A model generated the notes under the pieces. That model did not search any database. It had not been told where the DNA came from and saw only the letters and a program-made list of their open reading frames with translations. The position numbers and the translations under genes are program-made. 64,000 nucleotides of DNA from Whalleya microplaca (lineage: Eukaryota > Ascomycota > Sordariomycetes > Xylariales > Xylariaceae), in NCBI GenBank assembly GCA_022497155.1, contig MU385790.1, positions 82,564 to 146,563 of the forward strand. The letters run 5' to 3'. Positions 11,625-22,625 of this stretch are shown here, piece after piece; positions within the stretch are counted from its first letter, which is position 1; every line of letters begins with the position of its first letter.

Positions 11625-12685
11625 TCCAGGTAGTAGGCTTCGTCCACTAGAACATGCCCATGTTAAAGCGAGGCATGTTATTATACCAAGCGCTTATTGA
11701 GGTCACTTTTCAACGTACGAGTTTCGTCGCAACTTGAGATCGGTTTCAATTGCCCCATGCCGTGATGCCAAGACCACAATAGAACAGAGTTGCAATGATG
11801 CCAGTAATCTTCGCTGCCCGAATATTCTAGTCTATCCAGTGAGGGATTGGATATTGTTGATCAACAATCAGTGTGCACTGCCCTTCTAGTGATATGGAGA
11901 CCCTCAAACTCCATCAATCAACAACAAAGGTAGATTTCACACCCAGAATATAGCACTTCCAATGATTTCGTACATACACAGCACACGGCTGACGGGGCGC
12001 CGTAATATTATCGAGAGAAATAATGTTCCACTAAGCGTTTTAGCTTCCCTCAAGTTGCCGGCCATTTCCTCCATTTTGGGCGGTCTAACGCAACGATGAA
12101 GCGGGCCAATAACTAGCGACTAACACACAGGAGTCAACAACGTTCAGGCATGTTCGGGTACGGAATACTATGAATTTCAATCATTACCTTCGCTAGCCAA
12201 TCTTGAGCAAACACGATATCAAAAACCCACGGTCCTCTTCTTCTTTTACTTCTATATAGATCTTGCCCATAGCGTATTATGTTGACACAGGGATTCAGTG
12301 CTCGTCGTCATCACCTGCACGATGTTATTTGAGGGGTTCTTTGAGCGTCCTGACCGCATGGGGCCTATCGTGGGGTTCAGACTGCCAAGACCCAGGAGCA
12401 TCCAGGGGAATCCCATCGAGTCGCACCCATCATCAGATCCTGGCGCAAGCTCTGACCATTGACCAGATCTGAATTGAATACTTTCTTCAGATGATACCCG
12501 ATTAAGATCATCCTGTAAGGCCTAGGGTAGCCCAGGGATCTCATATAAAAGTTGTTCAGACGACTTCCATTCGGGGCAAAGGATCGTCATAATTCACTAC
12601 TCATTCTTTTCTTATTCATTCATTTCTTCGGCTTCAGTCTCACGTTCGTTCTTTCTCGCTGGTTGAGATTTAAGTAAAGCTCAAC
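11625..12685. other. Promoter region of the GH10 xylanase gene
   Basis: No gene is seen. The region contains a CTAGCC (GGCTAG, XlnR-type GGCTAR) motif at 12193-12198 overlapping a CCAAT box at 12197-12201. A TATA box follows near the start, and there is a CT-rich leader at about 12600-12660. Confidence 0.55.
12544..12550 (+). promoter_or_regulatory. TATA box of the GH10 gene
   Basis: TATAAAA lies 136 bases before the xylanase ATG and is followed by a pyrimidine-rich leader, as in strongly expressed fungal secreted enzyme genes. Confidence 0.6.
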
Positions 12686-13841
12686 ATGAAGTTCTCAAGT
12701 CTTTCGCTGTTCCTCGGGGCCGCCCTCGCGGCTCCCACTAACGAGCAGGTCTCTAGTCGCCAGGCATCGCAGAGCATCAACGAGCTTTTCAAAGCTAAAG
12801 GCAAGCTCTATTATGGGAATATCGCGGATGCAGGAACGCTCTCCAATACCCAGAATGCCGCCATCCTCAAGGCTGATTTTGGGCAGCTCACTCCCGAGAA
12901 CAGTATGAAGTGGGGGTCCATCGAGCCCACCCAAGGCCAGTTCAAGTTTGACGGCGCCGATACGCTTGTCGATTTCGCTGAGTCGAATAATCTGACCATC
13001 CGGGGTCACACGTTGGTTTGGCATTCGCAACTGCCGAGTTGGGTCGAGAACATCACAGATGCGGCGGAATTGACTTCGGTCATTCAGACCCACGTTACCA
13101 ATGTCATGTCTCGCTATGCTGGTCGCATTCGAGCCTGGGTATGTTGCGTACTTGTTGAAAAGAGAGCATAGACTAATAGCGCCGCTTAGGATGTCGTGAA
13201 TGAGATCTTCAATGAAGACGGGTCCCTCCGCCAGTCCGTGTTCTCCAACGTTCTCGGCGAGGACTTCGTCCGCATCGCCTTCGAGGCCGCCCGCGCTGCT
13301 GACCCCAATGCTGTGTTGTACATCAACGAATTCAACCTTGATAGTGCTAGTTATGCTAAACTCACAACTGGAATGGTGGCACATGTCAAGAAATGGATTG
13401 CGGCAGGCATCCCTATCGACGCCATTGGTTAGTTCTGCTCAACATTGCCTTGAGCGCTACCGCTAACTTCACATTCGCAGGTTCGCAAACCCATCTCTCC
13501 CAAGGCGGCTTTCCTTCCAGCGGAATCCAAGGCGCTTTGGAAGCTCTAGCTGCAACCAACGTCTCAGAGATCGCGGTCACTGAGCTCGACATTGCTGGTG
13601 CGGCGGCAAACGACTACGTTGCAGTTACCAATGCCTGCCTCGCTGTCGCAAACTGTGTTGGGGTCACAGTTTGGGGCGTCAGCGACAAGGTACGTCTTTA
13701 TTCAATCAGCCTCACTAATATCACGGCTAATATGACGGACAACAGGATTCCTGGCGAGCTAGCACAACACCTCTTCTGTTCGACCAAAGCTTCCAGGTTA
13801 AGGACGCCTACAACGCGGTTGCGGAAGCTTTGCAGGTTTAA
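12686..13841 (+). CDS. Secreted endo-1,4-beta-xylanase, GH10, 331 aa
   Basis: Four exons: 12686-13138, 13190-13427, 13481-13689 and 13746-13841, all phase-consistent. The signal peptide is [17 protein letters not shown]. The TIM-barrel catalytic domain fills the rest and there is no carbohydrate-binding module. The acid/base Glu156 is in DVVNEIF, formed across the first intron, and the nucleophile Glu265 is in AVTELDIAG. Other GH10 hallmarks are [21 protein letters not shown] and [12 protein letters not shown]. It cleaves internal xylan linkages outside the cell. The upstream GH43 gene in the same orientation suggests joint action on arabinoxylan. Confidence 0.97.
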
Positions 13842-14082
13842 TTTACGAGTACTCGGAATATTCTAGTTCTTGAAGCATCATAGCAAAATTACCTTTTTTG
13901 TACATATGTTCACTGTCTTCCTAGTTGAGACTTAGTAGGAAATGTTGAATGATCGATATGTTCCGTGTTTACTACTACGCAATTGTAACATTTGCAGCTA
14001 CAGATGATTGTTGACGGCATATAAGTACATGTTTACTGGATACTATGCGAATCTCGCAGCCGTATCTCTCTAATCTAGCCGC

Positions 14083-15042
14083 TTAGCTAGGTATCCTTTT
14101 CGCATCGCGCATAAACCCTCTCTTCCTCGTAGCCAGGTGCTCGCGCATCACCCATAGAGCAGACAGCTTGTCTTCAGGTGGATTTTCAAGCGCCGACAGT
14201 TCATCGTGAAGTGCCTTATACTCTTCCCAGTCCCTATTTACCTGTAGTGCCTCTTCATACAGGTCATGGGAAATGGCTATCTTATGCCCGTTTCCATCAT
14301 GAGTGAATGCAGTATCGTTTACCGCTGCCCTCGGGTTCTCTGCAGATGGAGATAAATATGAATCCCCCAGACGCTGTGGATCCGGCCTATATGTACTTAG
14401 AAAGGGGCCCATATTGGCGAACTGTTGCCATGACTGTCCCAGATCGAATTCACCGCGCTGTAAGACGCGGTTCCTAAAGACCTTCCAGGGCCACAACTCG
14501 ATCTGGTTGCTGTCGTCCTTCCAGAACTTACGGGCAACTTCTTGCAGGTACTCATGCGGATTACCGTCACAGTCCAGCGTGACGTAGGCATGTGCGGATA
14601 GCCTGCATTCGTACAGGTTAGTGCCGAAACGTAGGGTGATATGCATATCTGCAGGCTCGATAAAAAATTCATTCTCGCGAGAACCAGTCGAACTTGAACT
14701 CAATGAACCATCAACAGGAATTTTAAAGCCTTCGTCCCGTTTATACTGACAATCGTGAGCGGTCTTGATGATCCACACATGAGTCAAGGCCAGTGACTTG
14801 GCGATCGCTTTTGCGAAGTTGTTGTGCGCCCAGATCCAATCGTAATTCTTTAGATCTATTTTATTCATCCATACCACTAATGGATCATCTGCTGTTCCTG
14901 TACCATACACTCGATTTGGGTTTCGCAGAGCATTGTTGTATCTCTCCTCCTCCTCCGCACTCTTACAAGGGTCGAAAGCAGGGGGGATGGGATCCCCACG
15001 ATACCATCTCTTCACCGGGGTTCTGGACATCTTAGTTTCCAT
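14083..15042 (-). CDS. Unrecognised 319-residue protein, fungal orphan type
   Basis: Single exon. I do not recognise the family. The protein is soluble, with no signal peptide or membrane segment. Visible features are an N-terminal basic segment (RTPVKRWYRG), a segment NPNRVYGTGTADDPLVVWMN near residues 42-61, a Trp-rich DWIWAHNNF motif and a predicted alpha/beta region with HITLRFGTNLYECRLSAHAY. The C-terminus is charged and probably helical (about residues 250-319). It is transcribed divergently from the neighbouring pseudokinase gene about 800 bases away. A second Met at residue 5 is an alternative start. The long frame and even codon use support a real gene. Confidence 0.7.
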   Translation of the reverse strand: METKMSRTPVKRWYRGDPIPPAFDPCKSAEEEERYNNALRNPNRVYGTGTADDPLVVWMNKIDLKNYDWIWAHNNFAKAIAKSLALTHVWIIKTAHDCQYKRDEGFKIPVDGSLSSSSTGSRENEFFIEPADMHITLRFGTNLYECRLSAHAYVTLDCDGNPHEYLQEVARKFWKDDSNQIELWPWKVFRNRVLQRGEFDLGQSWQQFANMGPFLSTYRPDPQRLGDSYLSPSAENPRAAVNDTAFTHDGNGHKIAISHDLYEEALQVNRDWEEYKALHDELSALENPPEDKLSALWVMREHLATRKRGFMRDAKRIPS

Positions 15043-15843
15043 TTCAAGTCAGTCAAATGAAACGATATTGTAGAACTAAATGTGCCTTTAATCGTAATAC
15101 TACAAGATAATTTGAAGCATTTCGCGTCACTTTTAAACCAAGCATCTTGCCTTTGAACAAAACCTTTCTTTGAATGAGCGACATGACATTCAATTCAATG
15201 TAATGCTTTATGGTTTCCCAGTGCCCTTTTCACAAAGCATATGTTACAGAGGCATTTAGACATCTCGAGGTCTAGTGGAAAAGACTCGTTGTTATGAAAG
15301 AAAAAGCATCCAGAATGTCGAGCGTAAGACACTACCAATGCGATTATCGAACTTCACATAGCGATATATGGCCATAAGGTTCAAAGGCAGTAACCAATAT
15401 ACCGGAAATAAAGTATATTAATAATGATATGTGATTGGGCTTATAACCAACACAGTGCATCTGTTACCGGAACGTTTTCTTTGTAAACAGACTCAAGTGT
15501 CTCATCTGTGGAATCCACATATTGTAAGGGATCCGTGACGATTCTGGATCTCTTTGTTCTCTGGCAACTGGCTTTGATCATTATACCTAAATCGAAATGC
15601 TATTCAAGCGGGAGCAATGCATCTCTCCAATTGCTAAAGACCCCGAAAAAGCCAGACTTGGATCTCAATTCAATAACTATCAGCAGATCAAAGTTCTAAT
15701 ATAGCATTTAATAATTTGCAGCACCTGTCTATCTCGCTATTAGTCATGAGCTCATTCTTCCGGCACCTTTGAACGATTGAACACTGTATGGGAGAGTTAA
15801 TGCCTTGGCCTTCTGTAGTAATTGATTATTTTCTTTGTTGAGC
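15043..15843. other. Divergent intergenic region
   Basis: This AT-rich spacer lies between the orphan gene (minus) and the pseudokinase gene (plus) and presumably holds both promoters. No gene is seen. Confidence 0.5.
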
Positions 15844-17821
15844 ATGGCGGGAGAGCATCATCAAACCAACAGCATCCCCGACTACGCACATGTTGAGAAT
15901 CCGGAGAGATATATCCACGGGGGATTCCATCCTATCCACCTAGGCGAATTCATTGATGCAGGTGAACGATTTAAAGTTGAACACAAGCTCGGATACAACG
16001 AATCCTCTACAACATGGCTCTGTTTCGATTATTTGAAGGGCTATTGGGTAGGAGTTCAAATCTTCGTGGCAGATGGTGCTTCAGAGGACTCACGAGGATT
16101 GTCGGCACTGCAGCTTTTCAGAGATCATCCAAGAGAGAAACTTGAGTCGAACTACATTTTCCCTCCTTTGGGTCATTTCTGCATTGATGGCCCAAATGGT
16201 ATCCATTTCTGTTTGGTACTCCCATTTCTTGGACCAGCGCTTAGTTATCGCCTAAGTGGTATTGGGCTGGATACGCCAGAGCTTCTCACTAGTCTATGCT
16301 TCCAAGCATCAATTGGCCTAAAATACCTCCACGAGAAGGGGATATGCCATGGTGGTACGAGATCGATATCCATCTGGGTTCTGGACCGTGAATAAGGCTA
16401 ACAGACTTCCAGACTTCACACCGGACAACATGAGGCTACAGATCGACACGACTGCTATGGGTGGTACGAATACGCATGATATCCTCGGAAAGCCGAGACA
16501 TTGGAACCTCGAAGACCCTTCTAATAGTAAAACGAATGGCAGCCAGCCACGATACCTTGTCGAACCAGTAAATATTTACGACATAGAGAAAAGATTCCGC
16601 ACAGGACGAGTCGCGATCGTTGGGTTTGGAAAATCATATTCGGTTACCGAAATACCACAGACTGAATCGTCTGACAAAAACTACGATCCACCAGAGGTTC
16701 GATTACATAAGAAACCAGCAGGCCGTGCTAGTGACATATGGTCGCTTGCCGCCAGTATCCATCTCCTTCGGTCCAGGAGACCTTTGCTAGACCGTTTAGA
16801 CTCTAAAGCTGGTGTGGTGTCTTGGTTATCATGGGCTTTTGGGCCATTTCCGGCGGAAAGCCAGGAGTCGCTCAAGGAGTTCCTGAATGATGATTTTATA
16901 GCTCCCTGTGAAGTGGATGCTTCAACTAGATCACCGCTCGTATCGTGGGGTGACGATGCAGAGGAAGTGCCAGTACAATGGCATGACTTACCACGCGAAT
17001 GGGCAGAATACCGACGAGAATTACTACCCATGCTCTTAGGTTCACATGCAGAACAATATTCGAGAAGGGCAAGGAGAGGGACGTCTAAACATAACGAGGA
17101 TCGAGACTCGTTTCTCCCGGTATATCTGGTGTCTAGTCAACAAAGGTGGCGGGATGCCCTGAAGGAAAGGGAGGAATGCACTGGTTACCGGTCGCTTATC
17201 CACGAAGACCTAAGTCGGGAACGTGTCTGGTATCGGGAGACTGAGTCACTAAGGAATGAGCAGTACAACGATCAGGTTGAAGCTGCAAGCAAAATGAAGA
17301 AACCCGACATTTCGGAAACAACGCTGGATTCGAATGAATGCATGGTAAATGATACTACTTCGCAAGACCCATCTGACCAAGTAGTTTCCTCGCATGCCCT
17401 CAAGTCGCCTATCTTAAACATTTCGAAAGGGGGCGATGACGAGAAACACGACGAAAAGCCGGATCCGGAAGACCCACATCCCTCTGCAACGGGGTCTACG
17501 GCCCCCGAGAGAGGCTCTCCGAGTCGCAAAAGACATTTGACCGAGCCGGATAGGCAATACTGTCCCCCATCGAAGCGATATCGTTCAAAGTATGTGGCTG
17601 AACATACGTTACGGGATCAGATAGAATGCACCGAGATTGAGGACATGACTAAGTTTGCGTATCGCCTACCGAAGAAAGAGGTTGATGTACTGGGGGATTT
17701 ACTACTTGGTATGCTAAAGACTGACCCAAAGGAGCGCATTGGCATTGTTGAAGTTGTTAGTCATAAGTGGTTCGGGGATAGGTGGGCACAGCACCACAAT
17801 GAGCCCTCAACAGATGAATAA
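15844..17821 (+). CDS. SRPK-like protein kinase with degenerate active site (probable pseudokinase), 639 aa
   Basis: Two exons, 15844-16354 and 16413-17821. The intron falls inside the catalytic-loop codon and restores HGDFTPDN. The architecture is that of SR-protein kinases: N-lobe to about residue 115, then a C-lobe split by a long hydrophilic insert (about residues 360-575), and a last helix region ending in WFGDRW. The catalytic-loop Asp171 and Asn176 are kept, and the PPE motif (YDPPEVRL) is present. However, the VAIK lysine position reads VGVQIF (Gln72), the glycine loop is LGYNESST, and the DFG Asp is replaced, reading IVGFGKS (Gly241). ATP phosphotransfer is therefore doubtful. A TTG codon nine bases upstream is in frame, but 15844 is the first ATG. 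Confidence 0.85.
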
Positions 17822-19503
17822 ATTCAGCGCCATACCTTTGGCTTCGTTCGACCATCGTCCCATCAATCATATGAGCTTTTATGAATTGTCACAGGTAACT
17901 CTTTCGTAGAAGCATATTGCCGACTTTTTGTCCAGTCATATGCAAATGGCCCATTCCCCTATCCCGTGTATTGATACCGGCGTCACATCTTGAATGTATT
18001 CCATGTTTGCTCCGGGATATTCCGCAATCGCGCAGCTTTATACTAAGACCCCGGTGATGAACGCCGGTTGAGCTCTGTGTAGCCGGATGGAATCGAAGTG
18101 GGACGGACGCAATGTCACGTTAGCTGCCGAAGGTTCAGTTCGTTATTCATGTCTGAATACAGCTGGTGTTGTTGCTGGTCGGGATCCTCGATGTGTTCAT
18201 CATGATGTAGCTAAGTTAGTTCACGCGCAAACATATCAGGTGGACCAGGAGGATCCGTACTCGGGTTGGACACCATTGTCGCCAGGGTCCCGAAGCCGGA
18301 GGTGCGGGCTAGGGCGGCCGAGATGTTCGGCATATGCGCATTGAGAGCATCCCGACGCTCCGATTGGCACAGGGGTATCTTGAAATGCGGCTCTGTGGTA
18401 GTGATTGATTTTACGTCAACGGTTGATTTCGCGCCAATCAATGGCCTTACTCATGTCGATGAGCGATTTCATGGGTAGGCTGTTTCTTAAAACAGTATTT
18501 CCCTATCCTATTCCGTCCGGGATAGCGGGAATAGTAGCCTTTTTGGTTCGTCCACCATCGATCCAGAATCTCTAAAGACAGATCCAGATTCTACCATCTC
18601 TACCAAAGGAACCACGGGGTCAATCGCGTCGGGAATTCAACATCTTAGATTTCACTCACCTTCGTTATATGAAATTTGCATTATAGAAGACGTCTATATC
18701 ACTGAGATGCTGGAAATTATTTTCATGAGAAGTTTGCCCTTGGATTTTGATATTGTTGTGTAATGTGAGAAGTTCCTGTTGGGTAAATTACGTTACACTT
18801 TAATCGGAGTTAGGAGATATATGCGCCGAGTATCATTATGACCCTGGATAATTGCATAAAGCGGTCATAATGATTTCCATGCTCAACCGGCTATTGACAA
18901 GGTCTAGGCTATTTGGCAGCTTGGCAATGTTCCCCAATCTCCCAATTAGAATGTAGTCAACTTCGCGACAGACGACGGATTCCCGATGTTATTAATCAAC
19001 GAAAACCCGAGATCTGCCATATCGTGCTTACCCATGCAGCTCGCGCCTCACCCGTCCAGGCCGTCTCGGTCACAAGACACAGCTGCTTACACATACAACG
19101 TGGCCGTCTACGGCAATCCAAGTGGATGCCGGCGCTTCCGGAAGGAATAGATGTTAGTCACCCAGTTGGGCTGGTAGTGTCACCAGCAGGGTTTGCAGGG
19201 TCCTACATGCGTACATATGTACAAGTAGTGTAGGTTAGATCGTCCTAGGATCCCGGCGCTACTAGCTGCTAGGAACAAAAGCTTAACTTTGGAAGGGGAA
19301 AGTAAGCTCATTTCCAAGGGTCTTCTTGCCTCTCCTTTGTTGACATTAGGACCCTTTCTTCACTTGCCGTCTTTGTCTAATACAATTCATATGTATGTAC
19401 GGAATATCAATATGATCAAGTGACATCACATCTTGTCTGATCATTATTACATATTCTCCCCCTTAAGATTCGCTGTGGCCAAGGCTGTATAAGCATCGCT
19501 ACC
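17822..19503. other. Long intergenic region
   Basis: No supported gene. Several short frames (60-106 codons, for example around 18266-18478 and 18913-19233) have no recognisable motif and no good start context. The part from 19390 onward probably carries the DUF2456 gene promoter. Confidence 0.45.
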
Positions 19504-20402
19504 ATGCCGTGGGCAACGAACCCCATCTTCCGTAGGAGCACTGCGGCCGACGATGTTGAAGCCGCCACTACTTCACGCCAGGAAATAACGAGGAGCATTA
19601 AGGATGGCTTCAAAGAACCAACCGACAGGTTCACCGCGCACCAGCTCTTTTACATATTTATACTCGATGGAGTCGGCGCTTTCATCCTGTCTGCGGCCAT
19701 AAACTTCGCTATTGCATACGGTAAATTTCATCTCTCTATGGAGTAGGCCGCTACTTTAATTTCTCCTTGTGCTTGCTGACTAACACCACTGTAGCTATGT
19801 ATGGACATGAGGACACCGACGCAAGGCCCATTCGCCTATGGCAATTTCCAAACACACTTGCTGGAGATGCCGCTGTCACCATCATCGTCCAGTGTCTCAT
19901 CACATGGCACATTGAGCTCATCATTGTCAACCGCGACCTGAAGAAGGGCGGTGTGCACCCCATCGGCTTCATTCCGGAGCCCAAGAACCGCCTGATGCGC
20001 TGGTTCATGTTCCTGGATCGGGAAGAGGAAACGCATAGGGTTAGGGGCTTTCTGCACTGGATAACATTCCTCCGCTCTCAGATCCTGCGCGCCTTGCTGG
20101 TAGCCGTCGTGTGCTTCCCCTTCATCTGGGGCCCGACCATCGGCTTTCTGGTCTTGACGGGCCGGAAGGAAGGCAATGACTGGTATTATGATAAGGTGTG
20201 GACACCGCAGTATTTCAAGCTTGTTCAGGGAGGCGCGCTGGGACTGCTGACCACACCGTTCATGGTGATTTTCTGGCTTACGAGATGTGGCTGGGCGTTA
20301 AAGAACAATGCGACACAACCTGAGCCGAGTAGTGAGGAGCGAAGTGGGGAACAGAGTGGTGGTGAGGAAAGTGGTGACGAGCGAAACGACGATGAACGGT
20401 GA
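19504..20402 (+). CDS. DUF2456-family multi-pass membrane protein, 274 aa
   Basis: Two exons, 19504-19720 and 19795-20402, phase-consistent. The protein resembles the uncharacterised fungal DUF2456 family. It has a hydrophobic segment LFYIFILDGVGAFILSAAINF, then IRLWQFPNTLAGDAAVTIIVQ, a basic NRDLKKGGVHPIGFIPEP loop, and two further membrane segments (about residues 175-200 and 225-245). About four membrane spans are expected. The tail is a Glu/Gly/Ser-rich acidic repeat (EERSGEQSGGEESGDE). The function is unknown. It converges on the aldehyde dehydrogenase gene with only 127 bases between the stops. Confidence 0.8.
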
Positions 20403-20529
20403 TGATAGCTCAGGATACGGCTTTCGCTTGCGGATTAGAATTAGACTAATATCTCCAGTACCGACGTAAACTTATACCCACAGAGCATTGCATTATCTTA
20501 GACGCATGGCAGGTACTCAATAGAATATC

Positions 20530-22210
20530 TCAACCATATCTCACTGTCCCCGTCCCTTCCCGGAACCAATCGTCTGTAGCAAGCGCCTCCTCAGGCGACG
20601 CATGATTGATAATCGTGCTTTTCGTCGTGGTGTATGCATGATACGCATCAATACCATTCTCACTCCCAACGCCGCTCGATGACTTCGCACCACCCCACGG
20701 ACTACTTGGATCATTACGATGGTGCGTGTTTACCCACGTAATACCTGCATCAATTTGCTCCGAGACGCGAAAGGCCTGGGCGAGATCCTGCGTCCAGATA
20801 CCAGCACCCAACCCAAACTCACTGTCGTTCGCCAGCTCAATGGCTTCTTCCTCCGTGTCAAACCCGACGACGACGATCACAGGACCGAAGGCCTCCTCTT
20901 TCCAGATACGAGATCTGAGGATACTGTGCTGATGGGTAGCCGAGATAATCGTTGGCGCGAAATAATACCCATTGGCAAAATTGGTTTCGTCAATGCGACT
21001 CATACCACGCATCCTGTGACATCCAGCTTCCACCCGTATGCCAGGCTTGGCCAGAACATCCTCGACCAACTCCTCGACATGTTGAAGCTGCTTCATCGAT
21101 ATCAAGGGCCCCATCATCGTTTCCGGGTTACTTGGGGCTCCCATGTGTCGTCTGATCAATAGCGTCTTGGCCTTCAACCTATGCAACAAGTCCGGCAAGA
21201 TCTTGTTATCCACAATAATCCTCGTACTCGCGATGCACGTCTGCCCACTGGCTATAAAGCTCCCAAACGCGATCCCGTTGACCGCCATCTGCACATCGGC
21301 GCTCTCAAACACAATCAACGGCGCCTTGCCCCCGAGCTCCGCCGTGTACCGCGCCAGATTCCCGCCCACGATCGTCCCGATCGCCCGCCCCGCCGCCGTG
21401 CCCCCCGTCACATCCACCTTCCGCACCAACGGATGTCCCACGAGCGCCTGGCCCGTCGACGCGCCGTACCCGGGCAGCACGCTGAACACGCCGTCGGGGA
21501 CGCCGGCGTCCTTGAGGATGCGCCCCAGGCGCAGCGACGTCAGCGGCGTCAGCTCGCTCGGCTTGAGCACCACCGAGTTCCCCGCCGCCAGCGCGGGCGC
21601 CAGCTTCTTCACCGCGATCAGCAGCGGGTGGTTGAAGGGCGTGATCAGGACCACGACGCCCAGCGGCACGCGCGTGAGGAAGTTGTGCAGCTTGCCCGTC
21701 GTCGGCAGCACGGGCGCCTCCTCCACGCGCAGGAGCGACGCGTAGTACTTGAACCACTTGGTCAGGCTCGGCACCTGCGCGTTCATCTCGCGGATCGGGC
21801 GCCCCGTCTGCTGCACCTCTAGGGCGATGAGCTCGGGGAGCGCGGCGGATAGGAGGGCTGCACAGGTGTCGAGGACGTCAGCGCGCTGGTGTCGCGGTGC
21901 CTTGGACCATACCCCGGATTTGAAGGTGTCTTGCGCCTGAATGATGGTGTAGTCTACGTCTGAGACGGAGGCTGCATGACAACTGAGATGCGGAGATGAG
22001 ACTCTTGCTGCTTACGAGAGTGTAAATAGATGGACTCACTGCGTAAAGACCTCGCCTGTCGAAGGGTCCTCCACTGGTATACTGCCATACTGGTCAGTAA
22101 GTGGGAATTCGCTGTAGAGGGCGACATATTGACTCTCACAGTTCAGCACTTCCTATCTGCTCAGTACCCGCAACCCACATGAGATAAGCGTCCGTCATTT
22201 TGGGGATCAT
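20530..22210 (-). CDS. Aldehyde dehydrogenase (NAD(P)+-dependent, vanillin/salicylaldehyde-type), about 514-518 aa
   Basis: The main exon is 21982-20530, preceded by a 72-base exon 22111-22040. The first exon is less certain (22210 or 22198 to 22179, using donor GTGGGT). The ALDH fold is clear: PFNHPLLIAVKKLAPALAAGN (cofactor-binding region), VTGGTAAGR, catalytic Glu in AELGGKAPL, catalytic Cys in GQTCIAST, KEEAFGPV and the C-terminal SSPWGGAKSSSGVG. It oxidises an aldehyde to the acid; aromatic aldehydes are likely from subgroup resemblance. At the 5' end, the alternative start MTDAYLMWVAG reads into a different frame from the downstream EVLNCESQYVALYSEFP segment. Either the 67-base intron model is right or a one-base frameshift exists. 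The 5' half of the main exon (about 21300-21860) is strikingly GC-rich. Confidence 0.88.
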
Positions 22211-22625
22211 AAACTCTCTTCAATTAGTCGTTGTGAGAATGAAACAACCGAAACAGACCACTGGACAATGCGCCCCCAACCGATTATGTATATGCGTGCA
22301 GCGATTTACCCTTATCAATTGAGTAGCATCCGAAATCTATACTGAGAAGTTGGCACCTAATGCCAACCCCGACGCAGAGCTCCGGTCTGGTTACAAACAT
22401 CATCGGAGTTGACCGGAGGCGCGTGATTCTCCAAAACTTCACGTCTGAATTCTGTAACCTTCCCCGAATCTTAAATATAATAGCCGCGATAAGTTTCTTG
22501 CCACATTGCTACACTCGCTGACTGGCCCGTGAGTGTTTTACTTTAACCGCCAAAACTCCAGCTCATCATCACACGATCGCAACCCGCATCTCATCCCTCG
22601 TCCCTCAGTACGAAATAAGTATACT
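22211..22625. other. Intergenic region
   Basis: Upstream region of the aldehyde dehydrogenase gene and 3' flank of the decayed RBR gene, both on the minus strand. No gene is seen. Confidence 0.5.

Noticed and set aside
15835..15843. Upstream start for the pseudokinase gene
   Set aside because: The codon is TTG, not ATG; the first ATG is at 15844. The same reasoning moved the PLC start to 1393 and the repeat-tail protein start to 54917.
18913..19233. 106-codon open frame
   Set aside because: No motif, poor start context and no splice-consistent extension.
21181..21822. 213-codon Arg/His-rich open frame opposite the aldehyde dehydrogenase
   Set aside because: Composition is that of an antisense shadow in a GC-rich exon; the dehydrogenase motifs are on the other strand.
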